From NCBI GenBank assembly GCA_963758205.1, contig CAVWUM010000001.1, forward strand, positions 434,001 to 498,000: 64,000 nucleotides of DNA. The letters run 5' to 3'. This document shows, one piece after another, positions 34,936 through 43,068 of the stretch; the first letter of the stretch is position 1, and every line of letters starts with the position of its first letter. This DNA comes from Owenweeksia sp963758205. GTDB lineage: Bacteria; Bacteroidota; Bacteroidia; Flavobacteriales; Schleiferiaceae. A model generated the notes under the pieces. It searched no databases. It saw nothing but the letters and a program-made list of their open reading frames with translations, and was not told where the DNA came from. Position numbers and translations under genes: made by a program.

Positions 34936-36823
34936 GTGTGCCTTGAATGGTAAATATAGTTCTTGAATAGGAATGTCCCAAAGGGTGCCCTGCCCGAATA
35001 AATTCGTTCAGGTGGGAAGTCCCGAATGCGTGGGGGTAACGCCTCAAAGCAAAGCAAGTGGCAAGGTGGTGCGGAGCAATCCGCGCACTGAAGTAAGCCA
35101 GACTGCGTGGCCGGTACTGACGAACAGGAACCGGATAAGAGGCTGTGAGGCCGGGTGAGGTAGCACATCATGCCGAAGCCCAAAACCCCGTCATTTGGCG
35201 GGGATGGACAAAACAGTAGATCCGGCAGGGATCGGCCAAAGGGTATTTACCTTACCAAGGGAGGTCCTGACATCGAAAGATTGTCAGGAAGTCAGCCGAG
35301 GTCATAGTAGCTGTGGTAACACGAGCCACGCCAAAGCGTGGAGGCCTCACAGAAGCAGTGAAGGACTGAACGTTGAGTTGCTCCAAATGCTGCAGGGAGT
35401 GCCTTTGAGGTACAGCCCTGTAATAGGCGGAGCAGGAATATTAAGTAGTAGTAATCAAGAGATGATCGGGAAAGTAACCCACCGTAAAAACATGCGCACC
35501 GCATGCACCCATGTGATGCAGAACAAAGGTTCGGCAGGCGTGGACGGCATGACGGTGGAACAACTCCAGCACTTTGTGCAGGAGCACAGAGAGGAGATTG
35601 TGACAAGCATCGAAAACGGTACCTACCTTCCCGACCCCATCAAAGGGGTGTCTATCCCCAAGAGCAACGGAAAATCGCGATTGCTGGGCATACCTACCGT
35701 GGTGGACAGGTGGCTGCAACAATGCGTTGCGCAAGCCATCGAACCGAGGTTTGAGTTTGGTTTTACCGAACACAGCTACGGGTTCAGGCCACGGAAAAAC
35801 GCCCACCAGTGCCTGCTCAAAGCACAGCAATACATCAATGAGGGAAATCAGCACATTGTTGACATCGACCTCAAAAGCTTCTTTGATGAAGTAGAGCACT
35901 GCCTGCTTTTAGAGCTGGTGTACCGCAAGGTAAAATGCCCGCTCACCATGCGCCTTATCCGCAAGTGGCTCAGAGCGCCCATCAAAATAGAAGGCAAACT
36001 GAGAAAACGCAGGAAAGGAGTGCCACAAGGTAGCCCGCTGAGTCCGCTATTGTCCAACATCATGTTGAATGAGCTGGATAAAGAGCTGGAACAGCAGGGG
36101 CTGCGCTACGTCCGCTATGCCGATGACTTCAGCATTTATGCAAAAAACAAGGCAGAAGCCCGGAAGGTAGGGAACAGCATATACCTGTTTTTACAGAAAA
36201 AGCTGCGCCTGCCTATAAACCGGGATAAAAGCGGCCTGCGCAAACCTGTGCAATTTGAGATACTGGGACACCGCTTTGTGCCCACCTATGTCAAAGGTGA
36301 GAAAGGTAAATACCAGCTGGCGGTAAGCGATAAAAGCTGGAAGAATCTGAAGCAAAAGCTGAAGGCCATCACCCGTAAAACCACCCCCGCAAGCTTTGGC
36401 GAAAGACTGGGAAAGTTAAAAGAAGTTCAGCAAGGCTGGCTGCAATACTTCCGTATGGCAAGTATCAAAGCCAAGCTCAAACAGCTGGACGGCTGGCTGC
36501 TAAACAGACTCCGCCATTGCATCTGGCACGATTGGAAGAAGCCCGAAAGGAAAAGGAAAAACCTGATCCGGCTGGGGGTTCCACAAGGCCGGGCGTATGC
36601 CTGGAGCCGGACACGTATGGGAGGATGGGCGGTGGCCCAAAGCCCGATCTTAAGGACAACCCTCACGGTGAAACGGCTGTTGAAACGCGGTTATCAATCG
36701 CTAATGGATTACTACTGCAAAGTGGCCCCACAACTCAACGAACCGCTGTATACGAGGCCCGTACGTACAGTGGTGTGAGAGCCTCTCCCTGTCAGCTATT
36801 GCTGGCGGGGCAGGCTACTCGAT
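34936..36823 (+). mobile_element. group IIC-attC intron, copy 1
   Basis: A 1,888-base retroelement. The 5' end is GTGTGCC, fitting the group II GUGYG rule; the 3' end is CTACTCGAT. Boundaries come from comparing the two copies, which diverge exactly outside this stretch, and carry an uncertainty of one or two bases from shared T residues. The 5' ~525 bases are structured non-coding RNA (domains I-III). The reverse transcriptase lies in domain IV. A domain V-like hairpin (GAACCGCTGTATACG..CGTACGTACAGTGGTG, 36740-36775) overlaps the end of the ORF. Insertion is at TTGT/T of the attC inverse core, opposite to the cassette genes, as known for class C attC introns. Confidence 0.88.
35462..36778 (+). 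CDS. ltrA: group II intron reverse transcriptase/maturase (copy 1)
   Basis: A 438-residue protein. The reverse transcriptase domain has 'KNKGSAGVDGM'-like 'NKGSAGVDGMTVEQ', 'GKSRLLGIPTVVDRWLQQ', 'EHSYGFRP', 'VDIDLKSFFDEV', 'GVPQGSPLSPLLSNI' and the catalytic YADD. A maturase (domain X) follows, with 'WLQYFRMASI' and 'IWHDWKKPERKRKNLIRLG'. No endonuclease domain is present, in line with class C introns. I chose the ATG at 35462, since the open frame back to 35195 is intron RNA. It helps splice and reverse-splices the intron into DNA. Confidence 0.95.
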   Translation: MIGKVTHRKNMRTACTHVMQNKGSAGVDGMTVEQLQHFVQEHREEIVTSIENGTYLPDPIKGVSIPKSNGKSRLLGIPTVVDRWLQQCVAQAIEPRFEFGFTEHSYGFRPRKNAHQCLLKAQQYINEGNQHIVDIDLKSFFDEVEHCLLLELVYRKVKCPLTMRLIRKWLRAPIKIEGKLRKRRKGVPQGSPLSPLLSNIMLNELDKELEQQGLRYVRYADDFSIYAKNKAEARKVGNSIYLFLQKKLRLPINRDKSGLRKPVQFEILGHRFVPTYVKGEKGKYQLAVSDKSWKNLKQKLKAITRKTTPASFGERLGKLKEVQQGWLQYFRMASIKAKLKQLDGWLLNRLRHCIWHDWKKPERKRKNLIRLGVPQGRAYAWSRTRMGGWAVAQSPILRTTLTVKRLLKRGYQSLMDYYCKVAPQLNEPLYTRPVRTVV

Positions 36824-36839
36824 TGGCATTTCGTTGTTT

Positions 36840-38807
36840 TTATTCTTCTTCAATCGTCTCTTTTTTCAAGAAGTCCAATTTCAATAAATCTTCTTTCTCT
36901 ATTTCCCAACCTTCAAAGTCAATATTCCACCTTTCTTCGAGGAAAGAGAGCATTTTTTTACCCCGACTTTCAATTTCCTTTGGTGTCCAATGGTCATAAC
37001 TGGAAACTTCTATCTCACTATATGCTCCATTGAAAAAACCAACTTCATTTCCATCTTTATTGGTATGTTTTTTCTTAAAGTCAAAGCACTTGTTTTGAAA
37101 CTCAGAATTTTTTGATTGTCCGAGTAAAACCAAGTTTCCTAAAGTATTGAGCAAAATTTTTCTTTCTTTTTTAGAATGCTCATTAAAAACGGAAGTCCAA
37201 CAGTCGTCTTTTGGTGTTTGAGGATAGATATGCTCAATTGTATCTTCTTTTTTCCGTTTGTTGAAGTCAGTCCAACTTACCTTTTGGTTTCCGTTGGCTT
37301 TCCCTTGTAAGTAAAGTTCATATTCAAAGAGGAAATATCTCAAGCCGTTCCAAGTGTAAAACCCTTCTCCCTTGTCATATTGGTCTTTTACATAGTTGTC
37401 AAATTTTTCAAGGTCAAACCATCCGTGATAAACGTATTCATCTCCTTCGCCTGATTCTCCTTGTGTCATCCAATCAATGTTTCCGATTGTGGATTGAATC
37501 GTAGTTGAATCTTTACCAAAATAGTACGAGTTGGCAAGTCTATAAAAATGACTGTTTTTTGTGTTAGAAGGTCTTTGAGAAAGTCGGAAAACAAGGAATA
37601 TAAAGCGTTCTGCTGATTTGAATAGTGGTAGAAATTCACTCTCACTACACTTAGTCATTGCTGCCATAAATAGAGGCGGAAAAGCACTCATTCCTAAACG
37701 ATTCAGTTTTTGAATCCATTCTTTTGTTTCGTCTTGGTAATTTGAGAATTGAGCATTGTACAGGTAAAACCAAGATTTAACACATTTGGATAGACTATCT
37801 ATGTATTCTTTAATGTCAGTCAGTACGATTTTACCTTTAATCGCATTTTTGGCTGTAAACTTTTTGTTGAGTAAGAATTTGGCATAAGAGGCTGATTCTT
37901 TCCTGTCGTACTTAAAGTACATTATCCAATGGTTACGCAGGAACTCGTCATCATCCATTGCATTGTCCTTGTTCTTGCCTAAATACTCATAAATGGTTTT
38001 CCAAGTCTCGTTAATGTCTTTTCTTAATCGTGCTCTTGTTTGATTGTCAACATCTAAAAGTGTCGAGAGATAAATCAGCCTGTTTTTGAGCAGCTCTAAA
38101 TTTGACAGAGGTTTCCCCCTGTTATTCATAGTTTCAAAAGTCACGTAAACATCTAACTCGTCATCTATTTCATAGAAGTTGAATTTAAATTTTGCTGTGA
38201 CTTTCTTGAAAATTTCTTCAAGTTCTTGTTTTTCAAGTTTATCTAATTTTTTCTCGAAAAAGTCTTTCGCTGTTTTCAAGTTTGAAGTGTACAAAGTCTG
38301 TTCTGGGACTTTGTCAGCGGTTGAAGATTCTTGCTGTAAAATCTTTGTTTTGAAAAACTCATCACTCGGATTATCGCGCTCATAACCAAATATGTATGAT
38401 TTGTAGTTGTCTCCATATGCTTGGAACAAGAATTTGTTTACCCAATATGATTTGTCTTTAAAGTTGATTCCTTCACTATCGGCAAACTGATTAAGTATTT
38501 CATTGATTAGAATGATTGAGGTTGTCAGTCTTTGCTGTCCATCAATGAGGTAATATGCTCCAAGTTCTCTTTCAAAAAGCCACAAATCGTCTTGCCATTT
38601 TTCAATGTTCTCAACGCTTGATTTTGAAACTGGCTCAACGGTTAAAAGTCCTGTGTAGTGGATTTTGTCTCCTTTTAGATTGATTAGGTCTTCCCAAAAG
38701 TCTTCAAGTTGGTTTGTTTCCCAAGAGTAACCCCTTTGAAAGTCGGGGATTCTAAAAAATTTCTCGTTAAATATTTCTGTTAACGATTGTAGTTTATTGT
38801 CTGCCAT
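36840..38807 (-). CDS. cassette gene: DUF262/DUF1524 (GmrSD-type) putative defence nuclease
   Basis: A 655-residue protein with an N-terminal DUF262 domain: 'FRIPDFQRGYSWE' (R25) and 'YLIDGQQRLT' (89-93, a ParB-like NTP-binding/hydrolysis motif). Around residue 540 a DUF1524 HNH nuclease motif reads 'EDTIEHIYPQTP', with 'LLNTLGNLVLLGQSKNSEFQNK' after it. This is the GmrS-GmrD fusion layout of type IV restriction enzymes that attack modified phage DNA; the defence role is inferred. It is unusually large for a cassette. The stop is 10 bases from the attC core. Confidence 0.88.
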   Translation of the reverse strand: MADNKLQSLTEIFNEKFFRIPDFQRGYSWETNQLEDFWEDLINLKGDKIHYTGLLTVEPVSKSSVENIEKWQDDLWLFERELGAYYLIDGQQRLTTSIILINEILNQFADSEGINFKDKSYWVNKFLFQAYGDNYKSYIFGYERDNPSDEFFKTKILQQESSTADKVPEQTLYTSNLKTAKDFFEKKLDKLEKQELEEIFKKVTAKFKFNFYEIDDELDVYVTFETMNNRGKPLSNLELLKNRLIYLSTLLDVDNQTRARLRKDINETWKTIYEYLGKNKDNAMDDDEFLRNHWIMYFKYDRKESASYAKFLLNKKFTAKNAIKGKIVLTDIKEYIDSLSKCVKSWFYLYNAQFSNYQDETKEWIQKLNRLGMSAFPPLFMAAMTKCSESEFLPLFKSAERFIFLVFRLSQRPSNTKNSHFYRLANSYYFGKDSTTIQSTIGNIDWMTQGESGEGDEYVYHGWFDLEKFDNYVKDQYDKGEGFYTWNGLRYFLFEYELYLQGKANGNQKVSWTDFNKRKKEDTIEHIYPQTPKDDCWTSVFNEHSKKERKILLNTLGNLVLLGQSKNSEFQNKCFDFKKKHTNKDGNEVGFFNGAYSEIEVSSYDHWTPKEIESRGKKMLSFLEERWNIDFEGWEIEKEDLLKLDFLKKETIEEE

Positions 38808-38827
38808 TTCGGTCTGTTTTCAATGAA

Positions 38828-38958
38828 TGCCAACGGCCTTAATAAACGCAGGGCGGCTTCGTCCGGGGTGTTGTAAAGAAACGAAAGGTTTCTCTGTCCA
38901 CCGTAAATGCCCTACCGGAGCAGGATTAAAGCCGACTTGCGTTTATTTGTTGTTGGCA
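38828..38958 (-). other. attC-like site 2, intact
   Basis: A 131-base site, the only uninterrupted one. Cores are TGCCAAC (38828-38834) and GTTGGCA (38952-38958). The arm AATAAACGCAGGGCGGCTT (38841-38859) pairs with AAGCCGACTTGCGTTTATT (38929-38947), and the few bases between core and arm do not pair, as in the unpaired central spacer of attC. TTTGTTGTTGGCA contains an unused TTGT/T intron target. Confidence 0.82.
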
Positions 38959-38969
38959 AGCGTTATTTT

Positions 38970-39350
38970 TTACTTTTTCTTTTGAAATTCTGTCCAGTCG
39001 TAGTTAAACTCGTCTTCTGTGATTGGTGTCGGGTCAAAATTTCTATAGTCGTCCATTGTCAATTGGTTGTCTGTCCAGAAGCCGTAGTTGTCTCCGAGCG
39101 GCATAGCGACTATTGGGTTCCCGTCTTTGTCAAACCCGATTTCTCTCCAAGTCGTATTGTCTGTTTTGTTGTACTCAATTTTCCAGGAGTCAACTTCTTC
39201 AAGTCGATGTTCAAAGTCGGGGTTTGCCTTTGGAATTATTTCCGTTAAGATTTTGACCATGGCTTTTTCTACTGTCCCTTTTAGTTGTCCTGATGGACGG
39301 GAAGATTCTCCTTTCGGATCCTTGAATTTTATGTAAACCTTGTCGTCCAT
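38970..39350 (-). CDS. cassette gene: hypothetical protein (126 aa)
   Basis: A 126-residue soluble acidic protein starting 'MDDKVYIKFKDPKGESSRPS'. It contains 'REIGFDKDGNPIVAMPLGDNYGFW' and ends basic (EFQKKK). No known family was recognised. The start ATG lies 10-20 bases after the core of site 3, and the stop is 11 bases from the core of site 2, the compact spacing of a gene cassette. Confidence 0.7.
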   Translation of the reverse strand: MDDKVYIKFKDPKGESSRPSGQLKGTVEKAMVKILTEIIPKANPDFEHRLEEVDSWKIEYNKTDNTTWREIGFDKDGNPIVAMPLGDNYGFWTDNQLTMDDYRNFDPTPITEDEFNYDWTEFQKKK

Positions 39351-39360
39351 TTTTAATGCT

Positions 39361-39480
39361 TGCCAACGGTTTTAATAAAGCTAGTGCGGCTTTCCGAGAT
39401 TTTGAAAGTACCGAAAATTTTCTTCTTCAGACGTCACTGTCAACCGAAGACGTAATGGCCGCATTAGCTTTATTTTTTGT
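39361..39480 (-). other. attC-like site 3, split by intron copy 2
   Basis: The left core is TGCCAACGG (39361-39369). The arm AATAAAGCTAGTGCGGC (39374-39390) pairs with GCCGCATTAGCTTTATT. The other core is joined across the intron: TTTTGT ending at 39480 and TAGCTGC from 41369, giving GTTAGCT, a weaker match than in sites 1 and 2. Confidence 0.78.
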
Positions 39481-41368
39481 GTGTGCCTTGAATGGTAAAT
39501 ATAGTTCTTGAATAGGAATGTCCCAAAGGGTGCCCTGCCCGAATAAATTCGTTCAGGTGGGAAGTCCCGAATGCGTGGGGGTAACGCCTCAAAGCAAAGC
39601 AAGTGGCAAGGTGGTGCGGAGCAATCCGCGCACTGAAGTAAGCCAGACTGCGTGGCCGGTACTGACGAACAGGAACCGGATAAGAGGCTGTGAGGCCGGG
39701 TGAGGTAGCACATCATGCCGAAGCCCAAAACCCCGTCATTTGGCGGGGATGGACAAAACAGTAGATCCGGCAGGGATCGGCCAAAGGGTATTTACCTTAC
39801 CAAGGGAGGTCCTGACATCGAAAGATTGTCAGGAAGTCAGCCGAGGTCATAGTAGCTGTGGTAACACGAGCCACGCCAAAGCGTGGAGGCCTCACAGAAG
39901 CAGTGAAGGACTGAACGTTGAGTTGCTCCAAATGCTGCAGGGAGTGCCTTTGAGGTACAGCCCTGTAATAGGCGGAGCAGGAATATTAAGTAGTAGTAAT
40001 CAAGAGATGATCGGGAAAGTAACCCACCGTAAAAACATGCGCACCGCATGCACCCATGTGATGCAGAACAAAGGTTCGGCAGGCGTGGACGGCATGACGG
40101 TGGAACAACTCCAGCACTTTGTGCAGGAGCACGAAGAGGAGATTGTGACAAGCATCGAAAACGGTACCTACCTTCCCGACCCCATCAAAGGGGTGTCTAT
40201 CCCCAAGAGCAACGGAAAATCGCGATTGCTGGGCATACCTACCGTGGTGGACAGGTGGCTGCAACAATGCGTTGCGCAAGCCATCGAACCGAGGTTTGAG
40301 TTTGGTTTTACCGAACACAGCTACGGGTTCAGGCCACGGAAAAACGCCCACCAGTGCCTGCTCAAAGCACAGCAATACATCAATGAGGGAAATCAGCACA
40401 TTGTTGACATCGACCTCAAAAGCTTCTTTGATGAAGTAGAGCACTGCCTGCTTTTAGAGCTGGTGTACCGCAAGGTAAAATGCCCGCTCACCATGCGCCT
40501 TATCCGCAAGTGGCTCAGAGCGCCCATCAAAATAGAAGGCAAACTGAGAAAACGCAGGAAAGGAGTGCCACAAGGTAGCCCGCTGAGTCCGCTATTGTCC
40601 AACATCATGTTGAATGAGCTGGATAAAGAGCTGGAACAGCAGGGGCTGCGCTACGTCCGCTATGCCGATGACTTCAGCATTTATGCAAAAAACAAGGCAG
40701 AAGCCCGGAAGGTAGGGAACAGCATATACCTGTTTTTACAGAAAAAGCTGCGCCTGCCTATAAACCGGGATAAAAGCGGCCTGCGCAAACCTGTGCAATT
40801 TGAGATACTGGGACACCGCTTTGTGCCCACCTATGTCAAAGGTGAGAAAGGTAAATACCAGCTGGCGGTAAGCGATAAAAGCTGGAAGAATCTGAAGCAA
40901 AAGCTGAAGGCCATCACCCGTAAAACCACCCCCGCAAGCTTTGGCGAAAGACTGGGAAAGTTAAAAGAAGTTCAGCAAGGCTGGCTGCAATACTTCCGTA
41001 TGGCAAGTATCAAAGCCAAGCTCAAACAGCTGGACGGCTGGCTGCTAAACAGACTCCGCCATTGCATCTGGCACGATTGGAAGAAGCCCGAAAGGAAAAG
41101 GAAAAACCTGATCCGGCTGGGGGTTCCACAAGGCCGGGCGTATGCCTGGAGCCGGACACGTATGGGAGGATGGGCGGTGGCCCAAAGCCCGATCTTAAGG
41201 ACAACCCTCACGGTGAAACGGCTGTTGAAACGCGGTTATCAATCGCTAATGGATTACTACTGCAAAGTGGCCCCACAACTCAACGAACCGCTGTATACGA
41301 GGCCCGTACGTACAGTGGTGTGAGAGCCTCTCCCTGTCAGCTATTGCTGGCGGGGCAGGCTACTCGAT
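39481..41368 (+). mobile_element. group IIC-attC intron, copy 2
   Basis: Same length (1,888 bases) as copy 1 at an offset of 4,545 bases. Only two substitutions were noticed, at 40133-40134 (GA here, AG in copy 1), changing one Arg to Glu in the reverse transcriptase. Near identity means a very recent transposition or ongoing gene conversion. The insertion point, TTTTGT/T, and the orientation against the cassettes are the same as for copy 1. Confidence 0.88.
40007..41323 (+). CDS. ltrA: group II intron reverse transcriptase/maturase (copy 2)
   Basis: Identical to the protein of copy 1 except for Glu in place of Arg early in the finger region (QEHEEEIV against QEHREEIV). All reverse transcriptase blocks, YADD and domain X are intact, so both copies look able to move. 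The start at 40007 was chosen by the same reasoning; the frame is open back to 39740. Confidence 0.95.
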   Translation: MIGKVTHRKNMRTACTHVMQNKGSAGVDGMTVEQLQHFVQEHEEEIVTSIENGTYLPDPIKGVSIPKSNGKSRLLGIPTVVDRWLQQCVAQAIEPRFEFGFTEHSYGFRPRKNAHQCLLKAQQYINEGNQHIVDIDLKSFFDEVEHCLLLELVYRKVKCPLTMRLIRKWLRAPIKIEGKLRKRRKGVPQGSPLSPLLSNIMLNELDKELEQQGLRYVRYADDFSIYAKNKAEARKVGNSIYLFLQKKLRLPINRDKSGLRKPVQFEILGHRFVPTYVKGEKGKYQLAVSDKSWKNLKQKLKAITRKTTPASFGERLGKLKEVQQGWLQYFRMASIKAKLKQLDGWLLNRLRHCIWHDWKKPERKRKNLIRLGVPQGRAYAWSRTRMGGWAVAQSPILRTTLTVKRLLKRGYQSLMDYYCKVAPQLNEPLYTRPVRTVV

Positions 41369-41391
41369 TAGCTGCTGGCTTTTTTTCTTTT

Positions 41392-41760
41392 TTACCATTT
41401 GATCATTTTGATGAAGTTTTCAAATTTTTCAATCCCTTTTTCTTCATCATAGGTCCTGACAAATTCAGGTTCTTGAAAAGGCATTGCGATATATTTGAAT
41501 TGCCACTTCCTGCTCCAAAGGTCAAATGTGATATGTAAAGATTCTTTCCGAAAGTCAATAGGGTCATAAATGCTTACAACGAGTTTGTCCATTGAAGTTG
41601 AACCGAAAAGTCTGTCTTTATAGTCCGAATTTTTAATGTGTCGAACTAATTCAAGCAGTCTCCCGTGTTTACCTTGCCAATCTTCGATGTATCGATTCTC
41701 GATGCAGTCCCACGTTTGAGCTGGGGCATTCCATGGCTGATATTTACTCTTCGTTGTCAT
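41392..41760 (-). CDS. cassette gene: hypothetical protein (122 aa)
   Basis: A 122-residue soluble protein starting 'MTTKSKYQPWNAPAQTWDC'. It is rich in aromatic residues and contains 'DKLVVSIYDPIDFRKESLHITFD' and 'KWQFKYIAMPFQEPEFVRTY'. It resembles no family I can name. It is the cassette nearest the side where an attI site would be expected, but no integrase follows. Confidence 0.7.
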   Translation of the reverse strand: MTTKSKYQPWNAPAQTWDCIENRYIEDWQGKHGRLLELVRHIKNSDYKDRLFGSTSMDKLVVSIYDPIDFRKESLHITFDLWSRKWQFKYIAMPFQEPEFVRTYDEEKGIEKFENFIKMIKW

Positions 41761-42000
41761 TTTAGCTTGCAGAGAACGTTTATGTATAAGTTAAGTTGCT
41801 TATACACGCCTTTAACATTATTGGCGGTAAAGCCCTGCAAAATAGCTAACTAGGTGGTAATATTTGATCAATTGGGCTTTTTATTTTCTGTAAATTATTA
41901 AGGCATTTTCCAGAGCAGCAGTTGCTCCTCTTACCATTCAAAAAAGCAAAAACTGCACAGCTGATTAATTCCGGATATAAAACATTTTACAACTTCAGCC
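41761..42000. other. gap between cassette array and peroxidase operon
   Basis: It holds a small hairpin TGTATAAG-TTAAGTTG-CTTATACA (41783-41806) and, on the minus strand, a GTTCTCTGCAAGC junction like the other cassette starts. This may be a worn attC or attI. The rest (41830-42000) shows nothing recognisable. Confidence 0.35.
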
Positions 42001-42034
42001 TCACTCCCTGAAGTTCACATTCTCTATAAACTCT

Positions 42035-42544
42035 TTATCGGTAAGGCTCTTTAAGAAGGCGACTAAATTCTGCTTTTCGGGGGGGTTGAGGTTTAGCGGA
42101 TTTTAGAATGGGATTTTTGTTCGGGTGGGCAGCACCGCCAGAATTGTAGTGTTCCATTACTTCTGATAGGGAGCTAAAACGGCCATCATGCATATAAGGG
42201 GCAGTAACTTCTGCATTCCTTAGGGAAGGCACCTTAAACACCGCTTCATCTTCTGGTAATCCAGTGAGGCGCGCCCGGCCTCTGTCGGTGTAAATTGTAT
42301 CCAAGCCATTGTTTTGAAAACTGTAATCCGTAAAGTTAAAACCGCCATGGCATCTGTTGCATTTGGCCTTACCAAAAAATAAAGCCATACCGCGTTGCTG
42401 GCTTTCGCTCAAAGCAAAGGCATTGCCTTGGTAGTAAAACTGGTCGTAGGGGCTGTTTCCGCTAATAAGCGTACGCTGAAAGTTTGACAGGGCACGGGTT
42501 ACCACAAACGGGTCGGGTTCACGTTCATAGGCCTTGCGGCTCAT
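42035..42544 (-). CDS. diheme peroxidase 1, C-terminal fragment
   Basis: A 169-residue piece with second haem site CNRCHGG and the family's 'NAEVTAPYMHDGRFSSL'. It overlaps the first piece by 20 bases and ends in an unnatural 'SAKPQPPRKAEF..' tail caused by the second indel near 42100. Confidence 0.7.
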   Translation of the reverse strand: MSRKAYEREPDPFVVTRALSNFQRTLISGNSPYDQFYYQGNAFALSESQQRGMALFFGKAKCNRCHGGFNFTDYSFQNNGLDTIYTDRGRARLTGLPEDEAVFKVPSLRNAEVTAPYMHDGRFSSLSEVMEHYNSGGAAHPNKNPILKSAKPQPPRKAEFSRLLKEPYR

Positions 42545-43040
42545 GCGTAATATATTCGGGATCGTCTTTTAGAATTTTGGCAATAGCAAGCATATCATGG
42601 GCAAATTCATTGCTTTCCTGCACGGGCACCAACACCTGCATTTCCAGTGTTGGTACGCTGCCTTCTCTTAAAAAGTAGGGGTGGTAACCCACATTGGCCA
42701 ATGAGGGCGCATTGCGCACACCCGGCCTGTTTTCCACGCCCGGGCTAAAGGCTTTATCATCGGCAAAAGCCAGATGGGCTTTATGGCAGCTGGCACAGCT
42801 AATGGTATTATCTACCGAAAGGATAGGATCATAAAATAGTTTTTTACCCAGCTCCCAGCGGGCTTTGGTAAACTCATTTTCTTCCGGGAAGGTCATTTCA
42901 GGGAAACCCTCAGGTATAACAAATATCTTTTCAGAGGCGGGAGGGTTTACAGGAGTCTCTTCTTTACATGCCACCACAAAGAAAACAGCCAGGCCAAGGG
43001 CCATAGCTGTTCTCATAATATGATGGGCTTTAAGCTTCAT
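42525..43040 (-). CDS. diheme peroxidase 1, N-terminal fragment
   Basis: A 171-residue piece with signal peptide and first haem site CASCHKAH. It ends in an out-of-frame 'THEPQGL' tail after the indel near 42545. Confidence 0.7.
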   Translation of the reverse strand: MKLKAHHIMRTAMALGLAVFFVVACKEETPVNPPASEKIFVIPEGFPEMTFPEENEFTKARWELGKKLFYDPILSVDNTISCASCHKAHLAFADDKAFSPGVENRPGVRNAPSLANVGYHPYFLREGSVPTLEMQVLVPVQESNEFAHDMLAIAKILKDDPEYITHEPQGL

Positions 43041-43068
43041 TTCTTCAGTTTAAAAAGGGCTGCTGAAC

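Larger units (their letters stand above)
34390..41830 (-). other. cassette array without integrase (CALIN) carrying two group II introns
   Basis: Four minus-strand genes (34407, 36840, 38970, 41392) each have a short gap from stop to a long palindromic attC-like site. Reading along the genes, sites begin with an inverse core (TGCCAACAA or similar), then an unpaired spacer, long complementary arms, and end with CGTTGGCA or CGTTGTAGC. Start codons follow within about 10-20 bases. No tyrosine integrase is visible in the window. The left end has only half a site (ACGCTAACAAAA on the minus strand, ~34390-34400); the right end has a short degenerate hairpin (41783-41806). Boundaries are therefore approximate. 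Confidence 0.75.
42001..43040 (-). pseudogene. diheme cytochrome c peroxidase (MbnH/MauG family), two frameshifts
   Basis: The full-length protein is recovered only by joining three frames. Frame 1 (43040 to 42525) has a lipoprotein signal (VVAC), 'LGKKLFYDPILS' and the first haem site CASCH, and reads out after 'DDPEYI'. Frame 2 (to 42035) continues at 'MSRKAYEREPDP' and holds the second haem site CNRCH and 'SLRNAEVTAPYMHDGRF'. After 'NPILK' the normal end ('PLNLNPPEKQNLVAFLKSL' to 'ENVNFRE') is again one base out and stops at 42001. Family members are periplasmic diheme enzymes reducing H2O2 or oxidising a partner protein. It is third in an operon after MbnP. Confidence 0.82.

Noticed and set aside
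34973..35461. Open frames in the 5' part of the introns (and the matching part of copy 2) as protein genes
   Set aside because: This stretch is the structured RNA of the group II intron; the frames lack family resemblance and are identical in both copies only because the introns are.
41761..41830. The small hairpin at 41783-41806 as an attI site
   Set aside because: No integrase gene or clear core is seen beside it; it may be a worn attC and is recorded only as a possibility.
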